A stretch of 6,025 nt of DNA, from assembly GCA_902496845.1 (NCBI GenBank), contig CABVCJ010000093.1, forward strand, positions 1 through 6,025, given 5' to 3'. The position numbers and the translations under genes were made by a program. This document shows, piece after piece, positions 1 to 5,424 of the stretch (position 1 is its first letter; every line of letters begins with the position of its first letter). This DNA is from an uncultured Collinsella sp. (GTDB lineage Bacteria; Actinomycetota; Coriobacteriia; Coriobacteriales; Coriobacteriaceae). The notes beneath the pieces were generated by a model. The model searched no databases and was not told the origin of the DNA. It worked only from the letters and a program-made list of their open reading frames with translations.

Positions 1-721
1 CGCCCGCCTCGCCGGCAACAGCCTTGGCGAGCAGGGTTTTACCGGTACCCGGAGGGCCAACAAGGAGAGCACCGCGCGGCAGCTTGGCGCCAATTTCCTC
101 GTAGCGCTGCGGCTTCTCCAGAAAGTCGACGACCTCCTTGAGGGATTCCTTGGCCTCTTCCTGGCCAGCGACATCCTTAAAGGTCACGCCCACATCCTTG
201 GAGGCGATAACGCGAGCGCCGGACTTACCCAGTCCACCGCCGCCAAAGCCACCGCCGCCAAAGTTCATCGACGGGCCGTCATCGCCCATAGCCTTCTTCA
301 TACGGCGGTTGAGCCACCAACCGATCAGGAAGAAGATGGCCATGGGAAGAATAAGCGTAAGCAGGTAGTAGGTCATCAGACCCGAGTTTTTATCGGGAAC
401 GACCGACTCCAGGGAGGCACCGGATTCAAGCACACGATCGGTAAAGCCCGCGTCATTCGGCACACCAGTCGTCTTGTAGGCGATGTTCTCGTCCTCGCCC
501 TTCTTGGTGTAATAAATGGTGTAATCGTCGGTATTGTACTCGACCTTGTCGACACTCTTCTTATCGAGCGCTTTGACAAACGTCGAGTAATCGGTCTTCG
601 TAATCTGCTGCGTGTGACCGATGTTGGGGAACAGAACGGTCGAGAGCACGAGGTAGACGACGAAGGCGATGAGCACGTAGAGGATCATATTCCGTCTACG
701 TTTGTTGTCATCCATCTCCAT
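1..721 (-). CDS. ftsH: ATP-dependent zinc metalloprotease FtsH, N-terminal part (C-terminus outside window)
   Basis: FtsH is a membrane-anchored AAA+ protease that forms hexamers and degrades misfolded membrane proteins and short-lived regulators. Numbered from the ATG at 721, the visible 240 residues hold a basic N-terminus (KRRR, 7-10), a first membrane segment (about 12-31), an extracytoplasmic FtsH_ext-like domain (about 35-112), a second membrane segment (about 115-137) and a glycine-rich linker (GGGGFGGGG, 155-163). The AAA entry VTFKDVAGQEEAKE (179-192) and Walker A GPPGTGKT (222-229) follow. Walker B, the second region of homology and the HEXXH protease site lie beyond the left edge. 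Three in-frame ATGs (736, 721, 715) follow an in-frame TAG. I chose 721 because GGAG lies 9 nt upstream of it, while the other two have no well-spaced Shine-Dalgarno. The gene diverges from cobO across a short spacer. Identity is very secure; only the start is uncertain. Confidence 0.96.
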   Translation of the reverse strand, partial: MEMDDNKRRRNMILYVLIAFVVYLVLSTVLFPNIGHTQQITKTDYSTFVKALDKKSVDKVEYNTDDYTIYYTKKGEDENIAYKTTGVPNDAGFTDRVLESGASLESVVPDKNSGLMTYYLLTLILPMAIFFLIGWWLNRRMKKAMGDDGPSMNFGGGGFGGGGLGKSGARVIASKDVGVTFKDVAGQEEAKESLKEVVDFLEKPQRYEEIGAKLPRGALLVGPPGTGKTLLAKAVAGEAG

Positions 722-725
722 CTGC

Positions 726-753
726 TTGAACTCCATCTACTGGGGTTGATAAT
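726..753 (+). promoter_or_regulatory. Candidate sigma-70-type promoter for cobO
   Basis: TTGAAC (726-731, 4 of 6 matches to TTGACA) and GATAAT (748-753, 5 of 6 matches to TATAAT) are separated by 16 nt. Transcription would start near 760 and give a leader of about 54 nt. The -35 lies over the start of the divergent ftsH gene, so the two promoters would overlap. The leader holds a small hairpin (CCCGG 772-776 with CCGGG 794-798). This is pattern matching only. Confidence 0.3.
731..738 (-). promoter_or_regulatory. Ribosome binding site that favours the 721 start of ftsH
   Basis: On the minus strand AGATGGAG ends 9 nt before the ATG at 721. The first possible ATG (734-736) lies inside this motif and has only an AC-rich stretch plus a TAG stop before it. 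The ATG at 715 is too close to the next GGAG. This makes 721 the best start, although a leaderless or weakly led start at 736 cannot be excluded. Confidence 0.5.
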
Positions 754-813
754 GCTATCTAGAATACCCAACCCGGACGGCGATAAACCGACGCCGGGCA
801 CGAAAGGACAGAG

Positions 814-1299
814 ATGGCATCACTGGAAGTCGGCAAGGTTCAGATCTACACGGGCGACGGCAAGGGCAAAACCACGGCTGCGCTGGGACTGGCGATGCGC
901 GCCACGGGTTATGGGCTCGACGTGCTCATGCTGCAGTTTGCCAAGAAGCTGCACTGCGCCGAACACGATGCCGCGCCGCGCCTGGGACTGCGCATTATAC
1001 AGGCCGATCGCGACACACCCGAGGCTTGCGCCGAGCAGATCATGGAACTTGCACGCGAACAGATCTCGCAGGTCGACGTGCTCATTTTGGACGAACTCGG
1101 CGAGGCCATGCGCCGCGGCTTTGTGACGCACGAGGATGTCGAAGCGCTGATCGCGATAAAGCCCGCCACTACGGAGCTCGTGCTCACCGGCCGGGGCCTG
1201 CTGCCCCTCGCAGACCTCGCGGACTTGGTCACCGAAATGCGCCCCGTCAAACACTACTTCGACGAAGGCCTCCTAGCCCGCCAAGGCATCGAATACTAA
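814..1299 (+). CDS. cobO: Cob(I)yrinic acid a,c-diamide / cob(I)alamin adenosyltransferase (CobO/BtuR/CobA family)
   Basis: This cytoplasmic enzyme transfers the adenosyl group of ATP to the cobalt of a reduced corrinoid, giving the adenosylcobalamin form used by B12-dependent enzymes. The 161 residues carry the family's P-loop variant GDGKGKTTAALG (14-25), a QF-K motif after strand 2 (QFAK, 41-44), the Walker-B-like ILDELGEAMRRGFV (91-104), the loop TGRG (125-128), and the C-terminal signature TEMRPVKHYFDEG (140-152) ending GIEY. Enterobacterial BtuR/CobA has about 196 residues; this one begins almost directly at the P-loop strand, so it is a short form lacking the N-terminal helix. The start is supported by AAAGGA (803-808) 5 nt before the ATG. 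No other cobalamin genes lie within the window, so it looks like a stand-alone salvage or maturation enzyme here. It converges with the MATE gene across an inverted repeat. Confidence 0.93.
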   Translation: MASLEVGKVQIYTGDGKGKTTAALGLAMRATGYGLDVLMLQFAKKLHCAEHDAAPRLGLRIIQADRDTPEACAEQIMELAREQISQVDVLILDELGEAMRRGFVTHEDVEALIAIKPATTELVLTGRGLLPLADLADLVTEMRPVKHYFDEGLLARQGIEY

Positions 1300-1309
1300 T
1301 TGATCCAAA

Positions 1310-1375
1310 GGGGACGGAGGAAAACGGATCATTTCGCCTTATCGCCGGGCCAATGATCCGTTTTCCTCTGTCCCC
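1310..1375. repeat. Long inverted repeat (REP-like palindrome) between convergent genes
   Basis: Two 24-nt arms (1310-1333 and 1352-1375) are reverse complements with one difference, separated by an 18-nt loop. In a plus-strand transcript the single difference becomes a G-U pair (G1316 with T1369), so the stem would be fully paired; in a minus-strand transcript it is an A-C mismatch. The arms share the core GGAAAACGGATCATT. A further TGATCC (1301-1306) lies outside the left arm and can pair with the GGATCA at 1327-1332, as in nested REP units. There is no T-run after either side, so it is not a standard intrinsic terminator, although it sits where both cobO and the MATE gene must end. From memory, palindromes of this type ending in GGGGAC/GTCCCC are dispersed in many anaerobe genomes; copy number here was not checked. 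Confidence 0.85.
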
Positions 1376-1384
1376 TACGGGTCA

Positions 1385-2734
1385 TTAGGCAGTGGCGCGG
1401 CCGAGCCAGTTGCCACTGTGGTGGTAGATGGTAAACATCGTGGCCGTGATGAGCCAGGTTACAGGGTAAACCAGCAGCAGGTGCTCAAGCGACGGATCGA
1501 ACGGCATAATCGCAAACACCCAGATCACCCTGAGCACGACGGTGCCAAAAATCGTGAGCAGCATGGGCTGAAGGCTCACGCCGGCGCCGCGGATAGAGCC
1601 CGACGCGTTCTCGATAATCGAGAAGATTGCGTAGAACGGCGCGATGAAATGAAGAATCGTCGTGGTGTACGCCGAAATCGAAGCATCGTCGACAAACAGA
1701 CGCGACAGAGGACCCGAGAACACCAGCAGCACGGCAGACAGGCCACCAATGAGCATAAACGACAGCACGAGCGACGTATGGTAGCCCTTGCGCATGCGCT
1801 CGTAGTTGCGCGCGCCAAAGTTCTGTGCCGAGAACGTGGTGATCGACACGCCAAGCGCCTCGGTAACCATCCAGACAATGCCATCCAAACGGCCCGAAAG
1901 ACCCCACGCCGTGGTGACATCGGCGCCAAACGAGTTGACCGACACCTGAATCAAAACGTTGGAAATCGAATACGCAGCAGACTGAAAGCCAAGCGGCAGA
2001 CCACACGAGATCATGCTCTTACAAATACCCGGATCAATGCCGAGTTTGGACAGTGAAAGCCGCCACGCACCCGGTGCGTGCATCATACGAATCACGATCA
2101 TCGTGGCGTTGGAGCAAATGGTCAGCGCCACCGCGATGCCGCAGCCCAAAGCCTCCATATGAAGCACGGCAACGAAGATGACATCCAGCACCGCATTAAC
2201 AAGGCAGCCGGAAGCGATGATCACAGCAGGCCCGCGCGTGTCGCCCACGGCGCGCAGCAATGCCGTTCCCATATTGAGCAGCAGCGCCGCAACCATGGCG
2301 GCAAAATAGCAACGAGCATAGGCAACGCCCTCGGCCAATAGTTCATGCGGTGTGTTCATAAGTACCAGCATGGGCTCAACGAACACTATGCCAAGAATCG
2401 AGAAAACGATACCGCCCACCAGCGCGAGCGTCATGGCCGTATGGACCGATCGGCTCAGGCGCTCGTCATCGTGCTGACCAAAAAACTGACCGGTAATAAC
2501 GGCACATCCAGCACCCACACCGACGCAAAAACCAATGCAGAGCTCCGTAAGCACCATCGTGGCCTGAATGCCACCCAGCGCGAGCTTGCCGCCAAACTGA
2601 CCGACGATATAGGTACCGATAAGCGTGTATGCCTGCTGAAAGAACGAACTAAAGAAGATGGGGACGCACAGCGACAGCAGCTGCTGCCAAATAACGCCCT
2701 GCGTTACATCGATAGCCGTAGATTTCTTAGCCAC
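1385..2734 (-). CDS. MATE-family multidrug/cation antiporter (DinF/NorM-like)
   Basis: This 449-residue inner-membrane protein is predicted to export drugs or metabolites in exchange for Na+ or H+. It shows two homologous MatE halves of about six membrane helices each. The first begins GVIWQQLLSLCVPIF (13-27) and continues with QQAYTLIGTYIVGQFGG (33-49). The second begins CGLPLGFQSAAYSISN and includes the typical SAQNFGARNYERMRKG loop. The length is normal for the family. The start is GTG: an in-frame TAG lies 12 nt upstream (2747-2749) and GGAGGG lies 3 nt before the GTG, so no longer start is possible. Residue 40 is Gly where MATE proteins nearly always have Asp on helix 1. A candidate -10 (GATAAT, minus strand at 2791-2796) lies in the AT-rich upstream spacer, so it probably has its own promoter. 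The substrate cannot be told from sequence. Confidence 0.94.
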   Translation of the reverse strand: MAKKSTAIDVTQGVIWQQLLSLCVPIFFSSFFQQAYTLIGTYIVGQFGGKLALGGIQATMVLTELCIGFCVGVGAGCAVITGQFFGQHDDERLSRSVHTAMTLALVGGIVFSILGIVFVEPMLVLMNTPHELLAEGVAYARCYFAAMVAALLLNMGTALLRAVGDTRGPAVIIASGCLVNAVLDVIFVAVLHMEALGCGIAVALTICSNATMIVIRMMHAPGAWRLSLSKLGIDPGICKSMISCGLPLGFQSAAYSISNVLIQVSVNSFGADVTTAWGLSGRLDGIVWMVTEALGVSITTFSAQNFGARNYERMRKGYHTSLVLSFMLIGGLSAVLLVFSGPLSRLFVDDASISAYTTTILHFIAPFYAIFSIIENASGSIRGAGVSLQPMLLTIFGTVVLRVIWVFAIMPFDPSLEHLLLVYPVTWLITATMFTIYHHSGNWLGRATA

Positions 2735-2857
2735 ACGCCCTCCCCACTAGCGTACGTCATACAACAAAACATCAATTGAACGGCAAAACCATTATCAGCT
2801 TAACACCAACCGAAGACAGCAGAAACGCCCTTGGCGGCAAAGCTCGAGAGCACCCCG

Positions 2858-3772
2858 CTAGTGATACAGCCCCGGCTGGTAGTGGTACTCGTTGCTCACA
2901 TGCGGGCACAGCTGCCAAAAGGCGACAGCACTTGCCGCGGCCACGTTGAGCGAATCGACCCCATGCGCCATCGGAATGCGCACGGCCCGGTCGCAGCCCG
3001 CGATGGTCTTGGCGCCCAGGCCAGCACCCTCGGTACCCATAAAGATTGCCAGGCGGTCAATCTCCTGCAGCGCGGGATCGTCCAACGACACCGAATCGTC
3101 CGTCAACGCCATGGCGGCACAGGAAAAACCGGCATCGTGCAGCGCCGCCAGGCCGTCATGCGGCCACACGCGCGCCTCACTGCCAATGCGCGTCCACGGC
3201 ACTTGAAACACCGTGCCCATGCTAACGCGGGCCGAGCGACGGTACAGCGGGTCACAGCACGTAGGGCTCACCAGAATGCCGTCGACATTGAGCGCGGCGG
3301 CCGAGCGGAAAATCGCGCCGACGTTGGTGTGGTCGACAATGCCCTCGAGCACGCACACGCGCACCGGGCGCTCCCCCGCCGCCTCGACGACGCCACCCAA
3401 GAACTCATCAACCGGAATCTGGCGCGGGCGACGGAACGCCGCGAGCGCACCGCGCGTCACGTTAAAGCCCGTCAGCTGCTCCATGAGCCCCATGGAGGCC
3501 ACGAACACAGGAACCGGGCCGGCGCCCTCGCGCACGACCAGGCGCTCAAACAGCGGCATCATCTGGTCGAGCCAGCGCTCACCCAAAAGAAAGCTCACCG
3601 GCTCGTATCCGGCACGCACCGCGCGCTCAATAACCTTGGCACTTTCCGCAATGAAGATGCCCTTTTGCGGCTCCAGCACGCAGCGCAGCTCGCGCTCGGT
3701 CAGTCGCACGTAAGCATCAAGCCGCTCATCCTCGAGCGAGTCGATTCGCAGCACCTCAACGGCATCAGTCAT
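2858..3772 (-). CDS. TrmH/SpoU-family RNA 2'-O-ribose methyltransferase
   Basis: This protein is predicted to transfer a methyl group from S-adenosylmethionine to a ribose 2'-OH in tRNA or rRNA, using the knotted SPOUT fold. In the 304-residue form, residues about 20-120 resemble the L30e-like substrate-binding domain (GIFIAESAKVIERAV, 38-52). Residues about 137-290 are the SpoU domain: motif 1 DHTNVGAIFRSAAAL (147-161, with N150 and R156), motif 2 IFMGTEGAGL (243-252) and motif 3 IPMAHGVDSLNVAAASA (266-282, with the N276 typical of the SAM-binding knot). The ATG at 3772 was chosen: AGG lies 5 nt upstream, and conserved sequence starts soon after it. An ATG at 3805 would add 11 residues (MCCKEGCGQAA), but it lacks a Shine-Dalgarno and overlaps a TATAGA -10-like box (3805-3810). 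The target nucleotide (tRNA Gm18, 23S rRNA or other) is not evident. Confidence 0.92.
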   Translation of the reverse strand: MTDAVEVLRIDSLEDERLDAYVRLTERELRCVLEPQKGIFIAESAKVIERAVRAGYEPVSFLLGERWLDQMMPLFERLVVREGAGPVPVFVASMGLMEQLTGFNVTRGALAAFRRPRQIPVDEFLGGVVEAAGERPVRVCVLEGIVDHTNVGAIFRSAAALNVDGILVSPTCCDPLYRRSARVSMGTVFQVPWTRIGSEARVWPHDGLAALHDAGFSCAAMALTDDSVSLDDPALQEIDRLAIFMGTEGAGLGAKTIAGCDRAVRIPMAHGVDSLNVAAASAVAFWQLCPHVSNEYHYQPGLYH

Positions 3773-3818
3773 AGCAGCCTGCCCGCACCCTTCTTTACAG
3801 CACATCTATACCAAACGA

Positions 3819-3837
3819 GGCGACGCTAAGCGCCGCC
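3819..3837 (-). terminator. Candidate intrinsic terminator of the thyA-folA operon
   Basis: On the minus strand, 45 nt after the folA stop, GGCGGCGC and GCGTCGCC form an 8-bp GC-rich stem (one G-U pair) around a TTA loop, extendable by two more pairs. It is followed by TCGTTTGG, a weak T-tract. Position and stem strength fit a terminator; the poor T-run lowers confidence. It lies just upstream of the trmH-like gene, so that gene probably uses its own promoter. Confidence 0.45.
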
Positions 3838-3881
3838 CCATACATTCAATCAACCCGATAATACCGTTCACGCCAGGCGAT

Positions 3882-4400
3882 TTACGCCTCAACGCGACGA
3901 TACGTCACGAACTCATAATCGACACCCTCGTCGCCCTCGCCCGAGGCAATCGTGGCAACACCGCCACGCCACGCAATCTCCCACGCGGGATCGGCGTCCA
4001 AATCGGGAAAGTACGTGTCCACGGCATGAGTGCAATGGTTGTGCGTGACCTCGGCCTCGGCGCAATACGGCAAAAACTGCCGATACACCTCGCCGCCACC
4101 GATCACCCAGGCAACGGGCTCATCGGCAACCGCGGCGAGCGCCTCGTCGATACTATGCACCACGTCGACGCCCTCGGGGGCAAAGCTCTCGTCGCGGGTA
4201 AGCACGATATTGCGGCGGTTCTTGAGCGGACGCCCGCCGGGAAAACTCAGCAGGGTCTTGCGCCCCATAATGACCGGGCAACCTTTGGTGCACGCCACAA
4301 AATGGCGCATGTCAGCACGATTGGACACCACCATGTCGCCCTCGCACCCAATGCCCCAATCGTCACACACAGCAACGATGGCAGAAAGCTTACACGTCAT
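3882..4400 (-). CDS. folA: Dihydrofolate reductase
   Basis: This cytoplasmic enzyme reduces dihydrofolate to tetrahydrofolate with NADPH, regenerating the cofactor oxidised by ThyA; it is the trimethoprim target. The 172 residues show the DHFR fold motifs in order: LSAIVAVCDDWGIG (5-18), the active-site acid in RADMRHF (D30, matching E. coli Asp27), VIMGRKT, a PLKNRRNIVLTRD stretch, the dinucleotide-binding WVIGGGEVYRQFLP and VDTYFPDLD near the end. The loop residues matching E. coli Pro21-Trp22 are Val-Val (24-25). The ATG at 4400 is preferred: AGGTGG lies 5 nt upstream and overlaps the thyA stop. A GTG at 4409, directly after the thyA TAG, would add three residues but sits inside that ribosome binding site. 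The 9-nt gap to thyA and the shared pathway indicate one operon with coupled translation. Confidence 0.95.
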   Translation of the reverse strand: MTCKLSAIVAVCDDWGIGCEGDMVVSNRADMRHFVACTKGCPVIMGRKTLLSFPGGRPLKNRRNIVLTRDESFAPEGVDVVHSIDEALAAVADEPVAWVIGGGEVYRQFLPYCAEAEVTHNHCTHAVDTYFPDLDADPAWEIAWRGGVATIASGEGDEGVDYEFVTYRRVEA

Positions 4401-4405
4401 GAGCG

Positions 4406-4411
4406 CCACCT
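4406..4411 (-). promoter_or_regulatory. folA ribosome binding site overlapping the thyA stop codon
   Basis: AGGTGG on the minus strand uses the last two bases of the thyA TAG (4410-4412) and lies 5 nt before the folA ATG at 4400. Ribosomes ending on thyA would be released on the folA initiation region, which suggests coupled translation. It also rules against the GTG at 4409 as the main start. Confidence 0.65.
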
Positions 4412-5258
4412 ACACCGCAATGGGAATGTTCTTGACCTGCGGGCCGTGCTCGTAGCCCTCCACAATCAGGTCGTCGGTCGTAAACGCATAGAAATCGTGC
4501 ACGTCGGGGTTAAGCGTTACCTTAGGCGCCGCAAACTGCGGACGCTCGATAAGCTCGCGGACGATATCGACATGACGGTCGTAGATATGGGCGTCGGCGA
4601 TCACATGCAGCAGCTCGCCGGGAATCATATCGACCGACTGCGCGACCATCATCAGCAAAATGGCGTACTGGCACACATTCCAGTTGTTCGCGGCCAAAAT
4701 GTCCTGGCTGCGCTGGTTGAGAATCATGTTGAGTGTAGGCTTATCGTCCTGCGGGCGCTGCGTGACGTTATAGGTCACGCTGTACGCGCACGGGTACAGG
4801 TGCATCTCGGACAGGTCGCTAAACACATAGGTGTTCGTCATAATGCGGCGGCTGTACGGCGTGTGCTTAAGGTCGTACAGTACACGGTCCATCTGGTCGA
4901 AATCGCCCTCGGGATAATGGCTCTTCTGGCCAATCTGGTACCCGTAGGCCTTGCCGATGGAACCAGTCTCGTCGGCCCACTCATCCCAAATATGGCTGTT
5001 GAGGTCGTGGACGTTATTTGACTTCTTTTGATAGATCCACAGAATCTCGTCCATGGCAGACTTAAGCGCCGTGCGACGCAGTGTGAGCGCGGGAAACTCC
5101 TCACGCAGGTCGTAGCGAGCCGTAACGCCAAAGTTTTTAATGGTATAGGCAGGGGTGCCGTCCTCCCACACCGGTCGGACCTTTTGGCCCTCGGTGGTGG
5201 TGCCATGGTCCAAGATATCGCGGCACATGGTTACAAACTGTTGATCAGCCTTGCTCAT
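4410..5258 (-). CDS. thyA: Thymidylate synthase (classical, folate-oxidising ThyA)
   Basis: ThyA methylates dUMP to dTMP using 5,10-methylenetetrahydrofolate, releasing dihydrofolate for FolA. The 282 residues carry DGTPAYTIKNFGV (33-45), the long conserved block ILWIYQKKSNNVHDLNSHI (72-90), GSIGKAYGYQ (99-108), the phosphate-binding arginines in YSRRIMTN (135-142), the catalytic Cys157 in LYPCAYSV (154-161), QRSQD (182-186), N194, and DAHIYDRH (222-229). It ends in IAV, as expected for the C-terminus that closes the active site. The LYPC and RSQDILAANNWNV sequences match the Bacillus ThyA/phage-like subgroup rather than the E. coli type with LPPCH. The start at 5258 is fixed by AGGAGGG (5262-5268). 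The reading frame stays open upstream to 5573, but that extension is non-homologous and crosses the divergent promoter region. It is the first gene of a thyA-folA operon. Confidence 0.97.
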   Translation of the reverse strand: MSKADQQFVTMCRDILDHGTTTEGQKVRPVWEDGTPAYTIKNFGVTARYDLREEFPALTLRRTALKSAMDEILWIYQKKSNNVHDLNSHIWDEWADETGSIGKAYGYQIGQKSHYPEGDFDQMDRVLYDLKHTPYSRRIMTNTYVFSDLSEMHLYPCAYSVTYNVTQRPQDDKPTLNMILNQRSQDILAANNWNVCQYAILLMMVAQSVDMIPGELLHVIADAHIYDRHVDIVRELIERPQFAAPKVTLNPDVHDFYAFTTDDLIVEGYEHGPQVKNIPIAV

Positions 5259-5292
5259 TGACCCTCCTGTCAGTCGCCTATAAGCGAAATTC

Positions 5293-5298
5293 ATTGTA
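5293..5298 (-). promoter_or_regulatory. Candidate -10 box of the thyA-folA promoter
   Basis: TACAAT on the minus strand (5 of 6 matches to TATAAT) would place the transcription start near 5286 and give a leader of about 28 nt ending in the AGGAGGG site of thyA. No good -35 hexamer is present 16-18 nt upstream, so the promoter may be weak or activator-dependent, or the call may be wrong. Confidence 0.35.
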
Positions 5299-5346
5299 GC
5301 CCAGGCGCACGCGACCCCACAGCCCAAACATAAGCCCTCATTTTCG

Positions 5347-5356
5347 GACATATGCC
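5347..5356. promoter_or_regulatory. Second, imperfect copy of the GACATATG operator-like motif
   Basis: GACATATGCC shares GACATATG with the perfect palindrome at 5399-5410. Around the CATATG core only one of the next two flanking pairs is complementary. The centres of the two sites are 53 bp apart, about five helical turns, so both would face the same side of the DNA. It lies upstream of both thyA and the DUF134 gene. A regulatory role is inferred. Confidence 0.25.
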
Positions 5357-5365
5357 AAAAATGCC

Positions 5366-5393
5366 TTGCACGGTTCCGCTCGCGCGCTATCTT
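5366..5393 (+). promoter_or_regulatory. Weak candidate promoter of the DUF134-NifX gene
   Basis: TTGCAC (5366-5371) and TATCTT (5388-5393) are 16 nt apart. The hexamers match the consensus only moderately (3 and 4 of 6). Transcription would begin near 5400, directly on the TGACATATGTCA palindrome. The alternative of using TTGACA at 5398-5403 as a -35 would put the start of transcription inside the gene. Confidence 0.22.
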
Positions 5394-5398
5394 ATTGT

Positions 5399-5410
5399 TG
5401 ACATATGTCA
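5399..5410. promoter_or_regulatory. Perfect 12-bp palindrome, likely operator of the DUF134-NifX gene
   Basis: TGACATATGTCA is an exact palindrome located 14 nt before the ATG at 5425 and 5 nt before the GGAGGG ribosome binding site (5416-5421). Dyads of this size in the leader of a gene encoding a DNA-binding domain are often autoregulatory operators. No known binding motif was recognised, so the regulator is an inference. Confidence 0.45.
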
Positions 5411-5424
5411 GATTTGGAGGGTGT

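Noticed and set aside
233..259. Glycine-rich stretch in FtsH (GGGGFGGGG) as an unusual repeat
   Set aside because: Gly-rich linkers between the second membrane segment and the AAA domain are common in FtsH proteins.
614..1126. Plus-strand open frame running from within ftsH into cobO
   Set aside because: It is antisense to ftsH and out of frame with cobO, with no conserved sequence; cobO has its own ribosome binding site and full family motifs.
820..1254. Minus-strand open frames opposite cobO
   Set aside because: They are shadows of the cobO codons, with no motif and no start signal.
1310..1375. Standard rho-independent terminator
   Set aside because: The stem is strong, but neither side is followed by a T-run, so it was listed as a repeat instead.
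1418..2779. Several plus-strand open frames opposite the MATE gene (1418-2056, 2078-2341, 2345-2779)
   Set aside because: Their composition is polar and repetitive (His, Arg, Gln), typical of the complement of membrane-helix codons; the minus strand encodes a complete transporter.
2831..3829. Long plus-strand open frame of 332 codons opposite the methyltransferase gene
   Set aside because: It mirrors the real minus-strand gene, is rich in Arg, His and Ala as expected for an antisense frame in GC-rich DNA, and has no recognisable motif.
4026..5021. Plus-strand open frame of 331 codons spanning folA and thyA
   Set aside because: It lies opposite two strongly conserved genes, crosses their junction and shows no family motif or ribosome binding site.
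5398..5403. TTGACA as a -35 box for the DUF134-NifX gene
   Set aside because: A -10 at the right distance would fall on the start codon and transcription would start inside the conserved N-terminus; the bases are better explained as part of the palindrome.
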